From Sva-07 sp031430875 (lineage in GTDB: Bacteria > Actinomycetota > Acidimicrobiia > Acidimicrobiales > Ilumatobacteraceae): a stretch of 16,224 nt of DNA. Below, piece by piece: positions 1-6,450 of the stretch (positions are counted from its first letter, which is position 1; every line of letters starts with the position of its first letter). The stretch lies in NCBI GenBank assembly GCA_031430875.1, contig JANPCI010000182.1, forward strand, positions 1 to 16,224, given 5' to 3'. Both the position numbers and the translations under genes were made by a program. The notes beneath the pieces were generated by a model. The model did no database searches and was not told where the DNA came from. It was given only the letters and a program-made list of their open reading frames with translations.

Positions 1-41
1 TCGCTCATCGCTGGCGCTTCGATCGGCGTTCGAGGGGGCCG

Positions 42-1307
42 ATGTGCTGTGCTGCACGGATGCAGTTCGGCATCTTCTACGAACATCAGCTCCCGAAGCC
101 GTGGAGCGCTGACGACGAGTACGAGCTCTTGCGCGATGCGCTCGACCAGGTGGAGCTCGCCGACCGGCTCGCGTTCGACTATGCGTGGGAGGTCGAGCAC
201 CACTTCCTCGACGAGTACTCGCATTCCTCGGCGCCCGAGGTGTTCCTCGCGGCTGCGGCGGCTCGCACGAGCCGGATCCGGCTCGGGCACGGCATCCGTC
301 AGGTGATCCCGAACTACAACCATCCGGCCCGCACGGCGGAGGGGCTCGCCACGCTCGACCTGATCTCCAACGGTCGGGTCGACTTCGGCATCGGTGAGGG
401 AGCGACCCGTTTGGAGTTGCACGGGTTCGGCATCCCGGCCAAAGAGAAGCGGGCGATGTCGCTCGAAGCTGCCGAGCAGATCGCCAACATGATGGTGCTC
501 GACCCATATCCCGGGTACACGTCGGAGCACTTCTCGATGCCGTGTCGCAACGTGCTGCCCAAGCCGCGTCAGAAGCCGCATCCGCCGATGTGGATGGCGT
601 GCACCAATCGCGACACGATCAAGGTGGCGGCGCGCAACGGGCTCGGAGCGCTGGCGTTCAGCTTCATCGATCCCGACGAGGCAAAGGCCTGGGTCGAGAT
701 CTACTACGACATCATCAGGAGCGACGAGTGTGTGCCCATCGGCCACACGGTGAACGCCAACGTCGCGCTCGTCACCGGGTTCTCGCTCGACCACGATCGA
801 GCCGAGGCGATCCGGCGTGGCCAGGAGGGATTCGAGTTCTTCGGGTATGCGCTCAATGCGCTCGTTGCTCACGATCAGACTCCTGGGCGGACCGATCTGT
901 GGGGTGAGTTCCAGGCTCGCCGTTCGCCCGACTCGACCGACAAGCGGATCGCCGCTGCCGCTGCGCAGAATGGCACCTACGCGAGCTGTATCGGCACCCC
1001 GGACGATGCCCGTCGCCACCTTCGCGAGATGCGCGACGTCGGCGTCGATCAGGTCATCTTCATCCAGCAGGCCGGCCGCAACCGTCACACCGACATCTGT
1101 TCGTCACTCGAGCTGTTCGCCGCCGAGGTGATGCCCGAGTTCGCCGCCGAGGAAGCCGATCGTCAGCGGCGCAAGCAGGCCGAGCTGGCGCCATTCATCG
1201 AGGCTGCGCTTGCTCGCAAGCAGTGGATGCAACCGCTCGCCGACGACGAAATCCCCGTCGTGAAGGCCGCCGTCAAGAAGGCCCAGACGAGCGGCAGCCT
1301 GACCTGA
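42..1307 (+). CDS. LLM-class flavin-dependent oxidoreductase (luciferase-like monooxygenase)
   Basis: This is a TIM-barrel flavin- or F420-dependent oxidoreductase of the bacterial luciferase superfamily (421 aa, near the usual size). Seen in sequence: the first strand MQFGIFYEHQLP (residues 7-18), the hallmark EVEHHF (50-55), the cofactor-loop motif LATLDLISNGRVDFGIGEG (102-120) and the late GTPDDARRHL helix (318-327). The family oxidises or hydroxylates small organic substrates; which one cannot be told here. The start is ambiguous. GAGGGGG at 32-38 is a Shine-Dalgarno-like run well placed for ATG 42, but homologues normally begin at the next ATG (60), which removes MCCAAR. The frame stays open to the left edge. 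The C-terminal 50 residues are a charged helical tail. It converges on the Rieske operon and is probably part of the same catabolic block, which is inference from proximity. Confidence 0.9.
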   Translation: MCCAARMQFGIFYEHQLPKPWSADDEYELLRDALDQVELADRLAFDYAWEVEHHFLDEYSHSSAPEVFLAAAAARTSRIRLGHGIRQVIPNYNHPARTAEGLATLDLISNGRVDFGIGEGATRLELHGFGIPAKEKRAMSLEAAEQIANMMVLDPYPGYTSEHFSMPCRNVLPKPRQKPHPPMWMACTNRDTIKVAARNGLGALAFSFIDPDEAKAWVEIYYDIIRSDECVPIGHTVNANVALVTGFSLDHDRAEAIRRGQEGFEFFGYALNALVAHDQTPGRTDLWGEFQARRSPDSTDKRIAAAAAQNGTYASCIGTPDDARRHLREMRDVGVDQVIFIQQAGRNRHTDICSSLELFAAEVMPEFAAEEADRQRRKQAELAPFIEAALARKQWMQPLADDEIPVVKAAVKKAQTSGSLT

Positions 1308-1309
1308 GC

Positions 1310-1340
1310 CGTACACGATGTGTCCGACACATCGTGTACG
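1310..1340. terminator. Perfect 14-bp inverted repeat between convergent genes, probable bidirectional terminator
   Basis: The arms CGTACACGATGTGT and ACACATCGTGTACG pair perfectly around a 3-base CCG loop. The element begins 3 bp after the stop of the oxidoreductase and ends exactly where the stop codon of the convergent Rieske gene begins. No T-tract follows on either side, so it is not a classical intrinsic terminator. Tail-to-tail position and strength make a two-way transcription end or mRNA 3' stabiliser the likeliest role. A regulator binding site is the alternative. Confidence 0.65.
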
Positions 1341-2474
1341 TCAGGCGTGGGGTGTGCGCTCGGCGATCGTGCGGTGGAGGTGTTGGTTGCCCGGTTCGTT
1401 GCGACCGAAGATGAAGTGCCCGTCGCCCACGGCGGGTAGTGCCTCGCCGATCTGGAAGATGGTTGCGCAGTCCTCGTCGCGCACGACGGCTTCATAGGTC
1501 TGGCGCTTCTCCTCGGCGATCGCGACCAGGTCACCGACGACGGGTTCGCGGTAGAACTGGAATTGCAGCGTTCGCGACCGGTCGACCGTGGGTCCGGGGA
1601 GCAGCCGGCTCATCATCAGCGTGTCACCGTGACCGCCCGACAGCGACACATTCGGAAAGACATAGTGCACCAGGCTCATGTAGTCCGACACCGGGCGATC
1701 GGTCGGGACGGCCGGATCGAGTTCTTCGATGGCCTTCGAGGCGAAGCCGATCCGCACGTGCGGTCCGAAGAAGTCGTAGGTGTTGCGGTTGGTGATCGCC
1801 TTGCGCCCGATGGTGTTCCGGTGCAGGTAGCCGATGTGGTATCCGTCGAGGTAGCCGTCGGCGGCGAGCTTCCAGTTCGGACTGTCGAGGTAGGTCGGCG
1901 TGCGATACGGATGGAACTCATCGAGGCGAAGCGCAGCCAACGAGTCGTCGAGGCCGTCGAGCCATGCGTCGAGGTCGAGTTCGCCGTCGGGGTCAAGGGT
2001 GGCGAAGACGGCGCCGGCGCGCACCTCGGTCGGGAGTTCGACGAGCCCGCCCACGTCGATGTCACCGAATGACTCGCGCCCCGGCACGCCGACGAGCGCA
2101 CCCGTGGTGTCGTAGCTCCACGAGTGGTAGGGGCACGTGAGGCGACGGGCGGTGCCGCAGATCTCGTCGGTGACCTTCGCCCCGCGATGGCGACACACGT
2201 TGAGCAGAGCCCGGATCCGGCCGTCGTCGCCCCTGACCACCACGAGCGGGCGACCGACGAGATCGAACGCCACGTAGTCGCCCGGCTCACGAACCTCACA
2301 TGCCAGCGCCACCATCAACGGAACGCGCAGGAAGATCTCGCTCATCTCGCGTTCGAACTGTTCGGGGTCGCTGTACGAGCTGGCCGGGACGCGCATCGGC
2401 TGGTCGGCCTGGTCGGGCAACCCCGTGCGGACGTTGTTGCTCAGGCGCGCCCGGAGATCGTCGAACATGGTCAT
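1341..2474 (-). CDS. Rieske 2Fe-2S aromatic-ring-hydroxylating-type oxygenase, alpha subunit (copy 1)
   Basis: This is the catalytic subunit of a Rieske non-heme iron oxygenase (377 aa). The N-terminal Rieske domain shows C94-R-H96-R-G and C114-PY-H117-SW, the 2Cys/2His ligands of the [2Fe-2S] cluster. The C-terminal catalytic domain shows DGYHIGYLH: D210 is the electron-bridge acid, and H213 and H218 are iron ligands. D335 in RDEDCATIF is the probable third ligand. It is the last gene of a leftward operon: its ATG overlaps the stop of the isomerase-like gene (ATGA). An alternative start two codons later (2468) is possible. It is a diverged paralogue of the Rieske protein at 4031, with the same layout. 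Family members take electrons from a ferredoxin/reductase, none of which is encoded nearby. The substrate is unknown. Confidence 0.93.
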   Translation of the reverse strand: MTMFDDLRARLSNNVRTGLPDQADQPMRVPASSYSDPEQFEREMSEIFLRVPLMVALACEVREPGDYVAFDLVGRPLVVVRGDDGRIRALLNVCRHRGAKVTDEICGTARRLTCPYHSWSYDTTGALVGVPGRESFGDIDVGGLVELPTEVRAGAVFATLDPDGELDLDAWLDGLDDSLAALRLDEFHPYRTPTYLDSPNWKLAADGYLDGYHIGYLHRNTIGRKAITNRNTYDFFGPHVRIGFASKAIEELDPAVPTDRPVSDYMSLVHYVFPNVSLSGGHGDTLMMSRLLPGPTVDRSRTLQFQFYREPVVGDLVAIAEEKRQTYEAVVRDEDCATIFQIGEALPAVGDGHFIFGRNEPGNQHLHRTIAERTPHA

Positions 2475-3376
2475 GTCTCGTTTCCCTTCATCGTTTGATC
2501 ATGTGGCGAACCGGCCGCGAGGCATCGTTCGAGCACGGTGCGCATACCGTTCGCGCACGCCGCGACGTGCTCGTCGGCGGGTCGGCCCCACGCATGGTCG
2601 TTGCACACTTCGAGGTCCCACGCCAGGTCGACGCCGAGGTCGAGCAGGGTGGTCACGAAGCCGTCGACGTCGAACGTGCCATTGCCTGGCGGCACCCGAT
2701 TGCGGAGACAGTCGTCCTTGTAGTCAGACGTTGCCGGCGCCGCGGGCCCGTCGCTCATCTGGACGCCGACGATCAGCTCGGTCGGGATCCGACGGATGAG
2801 GCCGAGGTCGTTCGCGCCACGAACGTGGTGCCAGATGTCGACGCACACTCCCCCATTGGTGCGCCCGGCCGTCTCGACGATGGTGAGTGCGTCGGCGGCG
2901 TCGACAATGTTGGTGAACGGCAGGAATTCGAGCCCGATCATCGCCCCGTGCTCGGCGGCGCGGTCGCAGAGTTGCCCGAATCGCAATGCGGCCTCACCGA
3001 AGCTCCCATCGGATGCCGCGTCGACGGGCCCGATCGCCTGGACGTAGGGCACGTCGAACTCGTCGACCATCTCCCACACGAACCGCTCGAACTCGACGTA
3101 GTCCTCAGTCGGGTAGCGGGCACCCCACCCCGACAGCACCTCGACCTCCAGCATCGACACTCGGGCCTCGTCGAGGAGGTCGTGGACACGGCCGGCCGAC
3201 CAGCCGTCGGCGAGGAGCTGCCGATACTGCCCGGCGTAGAGGCCGATCCCGTCGAAACCCGCGGCACCGGTGGCGCGGATGCGGTCGTCGAGGGGATGGT
3301 TGCGGTCGAGGGTGAAGTGGGAGAGAACGAGTCGTTCGGTCTCGGCAGTGCGAACGGTGCGAGCGAGCGCGGTCAT
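2471..3376 (-). CDS. Sugar phosphate isomerase/epimerase-like TIM-barrel protein
   Basis: This 301-aa protein belongs to the xylose isomerase-like/AP endonuclease 2 TIM-barrel family. The metal-site pattern can be seen: E150 in GLEFLPF, D180 in VCVDIWHH with the following histidines, VQMSDG (205-210), a RVPPGNGTFD loop (227-236) and E256 in WDLEVCND. Members isomerise or epimerise sugars, inosose or keto acids, or act as lyases/hydrolases, so the reaction here is not predictable. The start at 3376 is chosen because its ATG overlaps the TGA of the TetR gene (ATGA); an upstream start at 3424 would run 52 bases into that gene. The gene sits between TetR and Rieske copy 1, overlapping both by 4 nt. 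It should therefore be made in step with the oxygenase and act on its substrate or product (inference). Confidence 0.87.
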   Translation of the reverse strand: MTALARTVRTAETERLVLSHFTLDRNHPLDDRIRATGAAGFDGIGLYAGQYRQLLADGWSAGRVHDLLDEARVSMLEVEVLSGWGARYPTEDYVEFERFVWEMVDEFDVPYVQAIGPVDAASDGSFGEAALRFGQLCDRAAEHGAMIGLEFLPFTNIVDAADALTIVETAGRTNGGVCVDIWHHVRGANDLGLIRRIPTELIVGVQMSDGPAAPATSDYKDDCLRNRVPPGNGTFDVDGFVTTLLDLGVDLAWDLEVCNDHAWGRPADEHVAACANGMRTVLERCLAAGSPHDQTMKGNET

Positions 3377-3936
3377 CTCGCCAGCCCGGCCTCGAGCGCA
3401 TCGACCTGGCGTTGTTCGGTCCACAGGTCGGGGGCGAACAGCGCCTGGAGGGCGATGCCGTTGACGAGGGCGATCAACCGTTCGGCCTCGCGATCGGCCG
3501 CGCCTCGTGCGCGACGCTCGCCGGCGACGAGCGCCGAGACCGCATCGCGGAAGTCGAGGTATGCCTCGCGTTGGATGTCGGCCAGGTCACGGTCGGCGCT
3601 CGACTGCGCGGCGAAGGCCAACGTGACGATCCAGTGCAGCGTCGTCTCGGGCGTGATCGGCAGCGCACTGCGAAGGATCGCGTGGAGTGCCTCCCGCGGC
3701 GACAATGACGCGTGGTCGGCGTGCCGGGATCGCCGCCGGGCGAGCGAGGTCTGCAACGTGAAGGCGAGCAGTTCCTGCTTGTTGGCGAAGTAGTGGACCA
3801 GGGCGCCGGTGGTCCAGCCGGCTTCGGCGGCCACTTCACGCAGCGAGGCCCCGTCGATGCCGGACCGGGCGATGACGCGCGCCGCCGCGTCGGCGAGTTC
3901 GATTCGCCGTTGATCGACGTCGACGACTTTCGGCAT
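3373..3936 (-). CDS. TetR/AcrR-family transcriptional regulator
   Basis: A 187-aa one-domain-plus-sensor repressor. The helix-turn-helix spans about residues 29-50 (GASLREVAAEAGWTTGALVHYF), followed by the typical ANKQELLAFT start of helix 4. The C-terminal half is an all-helical ligand-binding/dimerisation domain ending in PDLWTEQRQVDALEAGL, close to the BetI-like TetR C-terminal pattern. It is the first gene of the leftward operon and diverges from the Rieske gene at 4031. The 94-bp gap carries an 18-bp palindrome (3962-3979) that is its likely operator. It should repress both directions and be relieved by a pathway ligand (inference). No Shine-Dalgarno precedes the ATG. A TATTGT box (3948 to 3943) ends 6 nt before it, so the mRNA is probably leaderless. 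Confidence 0.92.
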   Translation of the reverse strand: MPKVVDVDQRRIELADAAARVIARSGIDGASLREVAAEAGWTTGALVHYFANKQELLAFTLQTSLARRRSRHADHASLSPREALHAILRSALPITPETTLHWIVTLAFAAQSSADRDLADIQREAYLDFRDAVSALVAGERRARGAADREAERLIALVNGIALQALFAPDLWTEQRQVDALEAGLAR

Positions 3937-3964
3937 TGACGCACAATATCACAACTGTTATACA
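3936..3964 (+). promoter_or_regulatory. Sigma70-type promoter of the rightward Rieske gene
   Basis: TTGACG (3936-3941, five of six bases of consensus), a 17-bp spacer, then TATACA (3959-3964). Predicted start is near 3971, giving a 5' leader of about 60 nt that ends in AGGAG (4021-4025), five bases before ATG 4031. The stretch is strikingly AT-rich against its GC-rich surroundings. Confidence 0.65.
3943..3948 (-). promoter_or_regulatory. Probable -10 box of a leaderless TetR transcript
   Basis: On the minus strand TATTGT (TANNNT pattern) is followed by exactly 6 nt and then the TetR ATG, which lacks a Shine-Dalgarno. This is the geometry of actinobacterial leaderless genes. The -35 region is poor and overlaps the palindrome at 3962-3979. 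Confidence 0.4.
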
Positions 3965-3979
3965 TAACGATCGTAATGT
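3962..3979. promoter_or_regulatory. 18-bp palindromic operator, candidate TetR binding site
   Basis: ACATAACGATCGTAATGT has nine-base arms that match at eight of nine positions, with a perfect ACGATCGT core (3967-3974). It overlaps the -10 end and start region of the rightward promoter and the -35 region of the leftward one. A single bound TetR dimer could thus shut both. A second small repeat, GTTAT-AC-ATAAC (3957-3968), overlaps its left edge. Confidence 0.7.
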
Positions 3980-4030
3980 CATGCCGCGATCCGGGGTGAC
4001 GATCCGCCCGCAGACTGCACAGGAGCACCA

Positions 4031-5176
4031 ATGGTTCACATCCCGACACGTGGCGACGTCCCCGTCCGGCTGGGCCCGGGCGTGCAGACGCTCCCCGACT
4101 ACGGCCCGAGCACGATGGACGCCGAGGTGTACCTGGATCCCGTGCGTTTCGAGTTGGAACGCGAACGCGTGCTCGCACGCCACTGGATCATTGCCGGCCG
4201 CTCCGAGCAACTCGTCGGCGCCGGCGACTGGCTGACCTTCGAGGGCCACGGCGAGACCGTTGTCGTCACCCGACAGCCCGACGGGTCGCTCGCCGCGTTC
4301 CACAACGTGTGTCAGCATCGAGGCCCGGCGATCGTCGGCGAACTCGTCGGGTGCGGCGCCCGCCGCTTCACGTGTCCGTACCACGGCTGGGTCTACGACA
4401 CGACCGGGCTCGTGGTGGGTGTGCCCGAGCGTGAGGACTTCGATCCGAATCAGCTCGATGGTCTGCGCTCCCCCGCGGTGGCGGCCGACGAGTGGGGCGG
4501 TTGGGTGTGGATCAACCTCGCCGGGCCCGACGAGGCAGCGCCGCTGCTCGACGGCATCGGCCCGGAGATCGCCGCCGACCTCGGCCGGTTCCGGATGGAG
4601 GACATGGTGCTCCACGAGGTGGTCGAATGGGACGTGCCGGTCAGCTACAAGGCGATCGTCGACGGCTTCAACGAGATCTACCACACCAAGCAACTGCACG
4701 GCGTCCCGCCCGAGTGGGTCAAGGCCGCACGTGACACGTCGTTCCACATCGTCGGCGACAACTACATGTGCTTCGTCCCGCGGGCCGAACGCCTCGACGA
4801 GTTGGCTGCCGACCCCGATCATCACCGCTACGCGATCTGCCATTACGTGGTGTTCCCGAACACGGTGTTCAATTGCAATCCCGATCACGTCCAGGTGTTC
4901 ACCCCGATCCCGATCGACGTCGACCGCACCCGTTTTTTGTGCTGGGAACTGATCTACCCCGGCGACCTCGGCGACCCCGAGTACGCGGCGTACCACCGGA
5001 CCACGATGGTCCACTGGGAGCGCTTGAAGCACGTCGTCGGCGAAGACATCGAGATCTACGACCAACTCCGACGGACCCAACGATCGAGCGCCTACACGCG
5101 CAACATCCTCAACGAGCGCGAGTGCAAGATCGCCCACTACCACCAGAACATGGACCGCAAGATCCGCGACGCCTGA
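4031..5176 (+). CDS. Rieske 2Fe-2S aromatic-ring-hydroxylating-type oxygenase, alpha subunit (copy 2)
   Basis: A 381-aa Rieske non-heme iron oxygenase catalytic subunit. The cluster ligands are C94 and H96 (NVCQHRG) and C115 and H118 (CPYHGW). The catalytic domain has DGFNEIYHTKQLH with E215 as bridging acid and H218/H223 as iron ligands; D339 in VGEDIEIYDQL is the probable third ligand. The QLRRTQRS that follows is typical of ring-hydroxylating oxygenase alpha subunits. The start is fixed by AGGAG five bases upstream. It is transcribed away from the TetR operon and shares its control region, so it should respond to the same inducer as copy 1. Full motif retention in both copies argues for two working enzymes, perhaps for successive steps or different substrates. 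Electron-transfer partners are not in the window. Confidence 0.94.
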   Translation: MVHIPTRGDVPVRLGPGVQTLPDYGPSTMDAEVYLDPVRFELERERVLARHWIIAGRSEQLVGAGDWLTFEGHGETVVVTRQPDGSLAAFHNVCQHRGPAIVGELVGCGARRFTCPYHGWVYDTTGLVVGVPEREDFDPNQLDGLRSPAVAADEWGGWVWINLAGPDEAAPLLDGIGPEIAADLGRFRMEDMVLHEVVEWDVPVSYKAIVDGFNEIYHTKQLHGVPPEWVKAARDTSFHIVGDNYMCFVPRAERLDELAADPDHHRYAICHYVVFPNTVFNCNPDHVQVFTPIPIDVDRTRFLCWELIYPGDLGDPEYAAYHRTTMVHWERLKHVVGEDIEIYDQLRRTQRSSAYTRNILNERECKIAHYHQNMDRKIRDA

Positions 5177-5194
5177 GCCCACGAACCCCCACCG

Positions 5195-5240
5195 CCCCCC
5201 AACATCCGAAATTCTCCTGGCATATTTCGGAGGTGGGGGG
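5195..5240. terminator. Bidirectional hairpin terminator between Rieske copy 2 and the GT4 gene
   Basis: The inner stem TCCGAAAT/ATTTCGGA (5205-5212 with 5224-5231) is perfect, around an 11-base loop. An outer stem CCCCCCA/TGGGGGG (5195-5201 with 5234-5240) continues it after a small asymmetric internal loop. It fills the 68-bp space between two convergent genes. No T-tract follows. Confidence 0.75.
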
Positions 5241-5244
5241 AGTG

Positions 5245-6243
5245 TCAGGTACCGAGCATCTCTCGATAGACGGCGACGTACCGGTCGATCATCGTGGTGG
5301 TGTCGAAGCGCGACACTGCGATGTCGCGGATCGCGTCACGGTCGAGGTCCGTGGCGGCATCGACCGCTTCGAGGGCCCCCTCGGGGTCGGAGACGAGGAA
5401 CCCGGTGGTGCCGTGGTCGATGAGTTCGCGCATCGAGCCTCGATCGTGCGCGATCACCGGCGTCCCACACGCCATGGCTTCCACGACGCTGTAGCCGAAG
5501 GGTTCGTCGAAGTCGATCAGATGGAGCAGCGCATGAGCGCTCCCGAGAACGTCCGCGCGATCCAACGCGGCGACGGCGCCGAGGTACCGGACGTCATCGC
5601 CGTCGAGGTGCGGCTCGACCTCCTCCCGGAAGTACCGCTCGTCCTGGATGATGCCGGCGATGTCGAGCCGGCGGCCGGCGCGCCGCGCAATGTCGATGGC
5701 GTGAGCGGTGCCCTTGTCGGGGTGGATCCGCCCGAAGAACAGCAGGTGATCGCCAGGTGCGCGATGAACGGCGAAGCTGGCCGTGTCGATGCCGTGATGG
5801 ATCGTGGCGGCGTAGTGGAGGTCGGGGTGACGGTCGGCGTCGCTGATCGCAACGTAGTGGGTGGTCGCGTCGTACTGCACGTAGACCGGCACGATGCGGG
5901 GTGACGAGAAGCCGTGGATCGTCGTGATCACCGGTGTGTCGACGAGGCCGCTGTAGGTGAGTGGGAGGAAGTCGAAACCGTTGTGGATGACGTCGAACTC
6001 GTCCGCCCGCTCGAACACCGCGGCGATGTGGAGGCACTCGGCAACCTTCGGATCGATCGCGGGGTCCTCGGACCATCCCGTCGGCGCGGTGCCGTGCAGG
6101 GTCGCCGTGGTCACAGAGTCGGCGGTGGCGAAGAGGGTGACGTCGTGGCCCGCAGCGACGAGACCCTCGGCGAGCAACGATGCGAACTGTTCCCACGGGC
6201 CGTAGTTGCGCGGCGGAGTCCGCCAGGCGATCGGAGCGAGCAC
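5245..6243 (-). CDS. GT4-family glycosyltransferase (GT-B fold)
   Basis: A 332-aa retaining GT-B glycosyltransferase. Seen: N-terminal PRNYGPWEQ (11-19) and the GHDVTLFAT strand (32-40), VIHNGFDFLPL (85-95) and TTIHGFSSPR (107-116). The donor-site loop GRIHPDKGT is at 171-179, and the EX7E signature runs from E247 to E255 (EPFGYSVVE), followed by AMACGTPVIAHDRGSMRE. It transfers a sugar from a nucleotide-sugar donor; neither donor nor acceptor can be read from sequence. No signal peptide or membrane segment is present, so it is cytosolic. The only usable start is GTG 6243, yet the frame is open upstream and reads PPLRVAV just before it, the usual first strand of the fold. The true start may be non-canonical (CTG 6255) or the gene damaged at its 5' end. 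It diverges from a second GT4 gene and belongs to the GH130 locus. Confidence 0.88.
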   Translation of the reverse strand: MLAPIAWRTPPRNYGPWEQFASLLAEGLVAAGHDVTLFATADSVTTATLHGTAPTGWSEDPAIDPKVAECLHIAAVFERADEFDVIHNGFDFLPLTYSGLVDTPVITTIHGFSSPRIVPVYVQYDATTHYVAISDADRHPDLHYAATIHHGIDTASFAVHRAPGDHLLFFGRIHPDKGTAHAIDIARRAGRRLDIAGIIQDERYFREEVEPHLDGDDVRYLGAVAALDRADVLGSAHALLHLIDFDEPFGYSVVEAMACGTPVIAHDRGSMRELIDHGTTGFLVSDPEGALEAVDAATDLDRDAIRDIAVSRFDTTTMIDRYVAVYREMLGT

Positions 6244-6316
6244 TGCGACCCGCAGCGGTGGACCGGAATCGGTGCCGTGATAGCGAGGAAGGATGGGCTC
6301 AGGGTACCGCGACGTC

Positions 6317-6328
6317 GGTTCGAGAACC
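6317..6328. promoter_or_regulatory. Small palindrome in the divergent GT4-GT4 intergenic region
   Basis: GGTTC-GA-GAACC lies in the 207-bp region between the divergent glycosyltransferase genes (6244-6450). It could be an operator, but five-base arms are weak evidence. I found no convincing -35/-10 pair in the same region on either strand. Confidence 0.25.
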
Positions 6329-6437
6329 TGGTCCAGTACAGTGACCTTACGTCCCTCGGACGTGTGCGCCCCGCTTGGGCTGGACGGCCAGTTGCGCTGT
6401 CGCCCTCCGCAGGCGTGTCGTCTCGACCGAGCCGATC

Positions 6438-6443
6438 AAGGAG
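6438..6443 (+). promoter_or_regulatory. Strong ribosome binding site that fixes the start of the second GT4 gene
   Basis: AAGGAG sits 7 bases before GTG 6451. The reading frame is open for several hundred bases further upstream (across the divergent gene), so this site is what decides the start. Confidence 0.8.
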
Positions 6444-6450
6444 TTCTGTC

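Noticed and set aside
2300..3793. Long plus-strand open frame (497 codons) antisense to the Rieske/isomerase/TetR operon.
   Set aside because: The opposite strand encodes three recognisable proteins joined by ATGA overlaps. The plus-strand translation matches no family and is a high-GC shadow.
3836..5182. Long minus-strand open frame (448 codons) antisense to Rieske copy 2.
   Set aside because: Valine/aspartate/histidine-rich mirror of a gene with all Rieske motifs. It also crosses the promoter/operator region.
5914..6450. Upstream extension of the second GT4 reading frame, open from 5914.
   Set aside because: It lies antisense over the divergent GT4 gene and reads as low-complexity shadow sequence. 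A perfect AAGGAG places the start at GTG 6451, where family homology begins.
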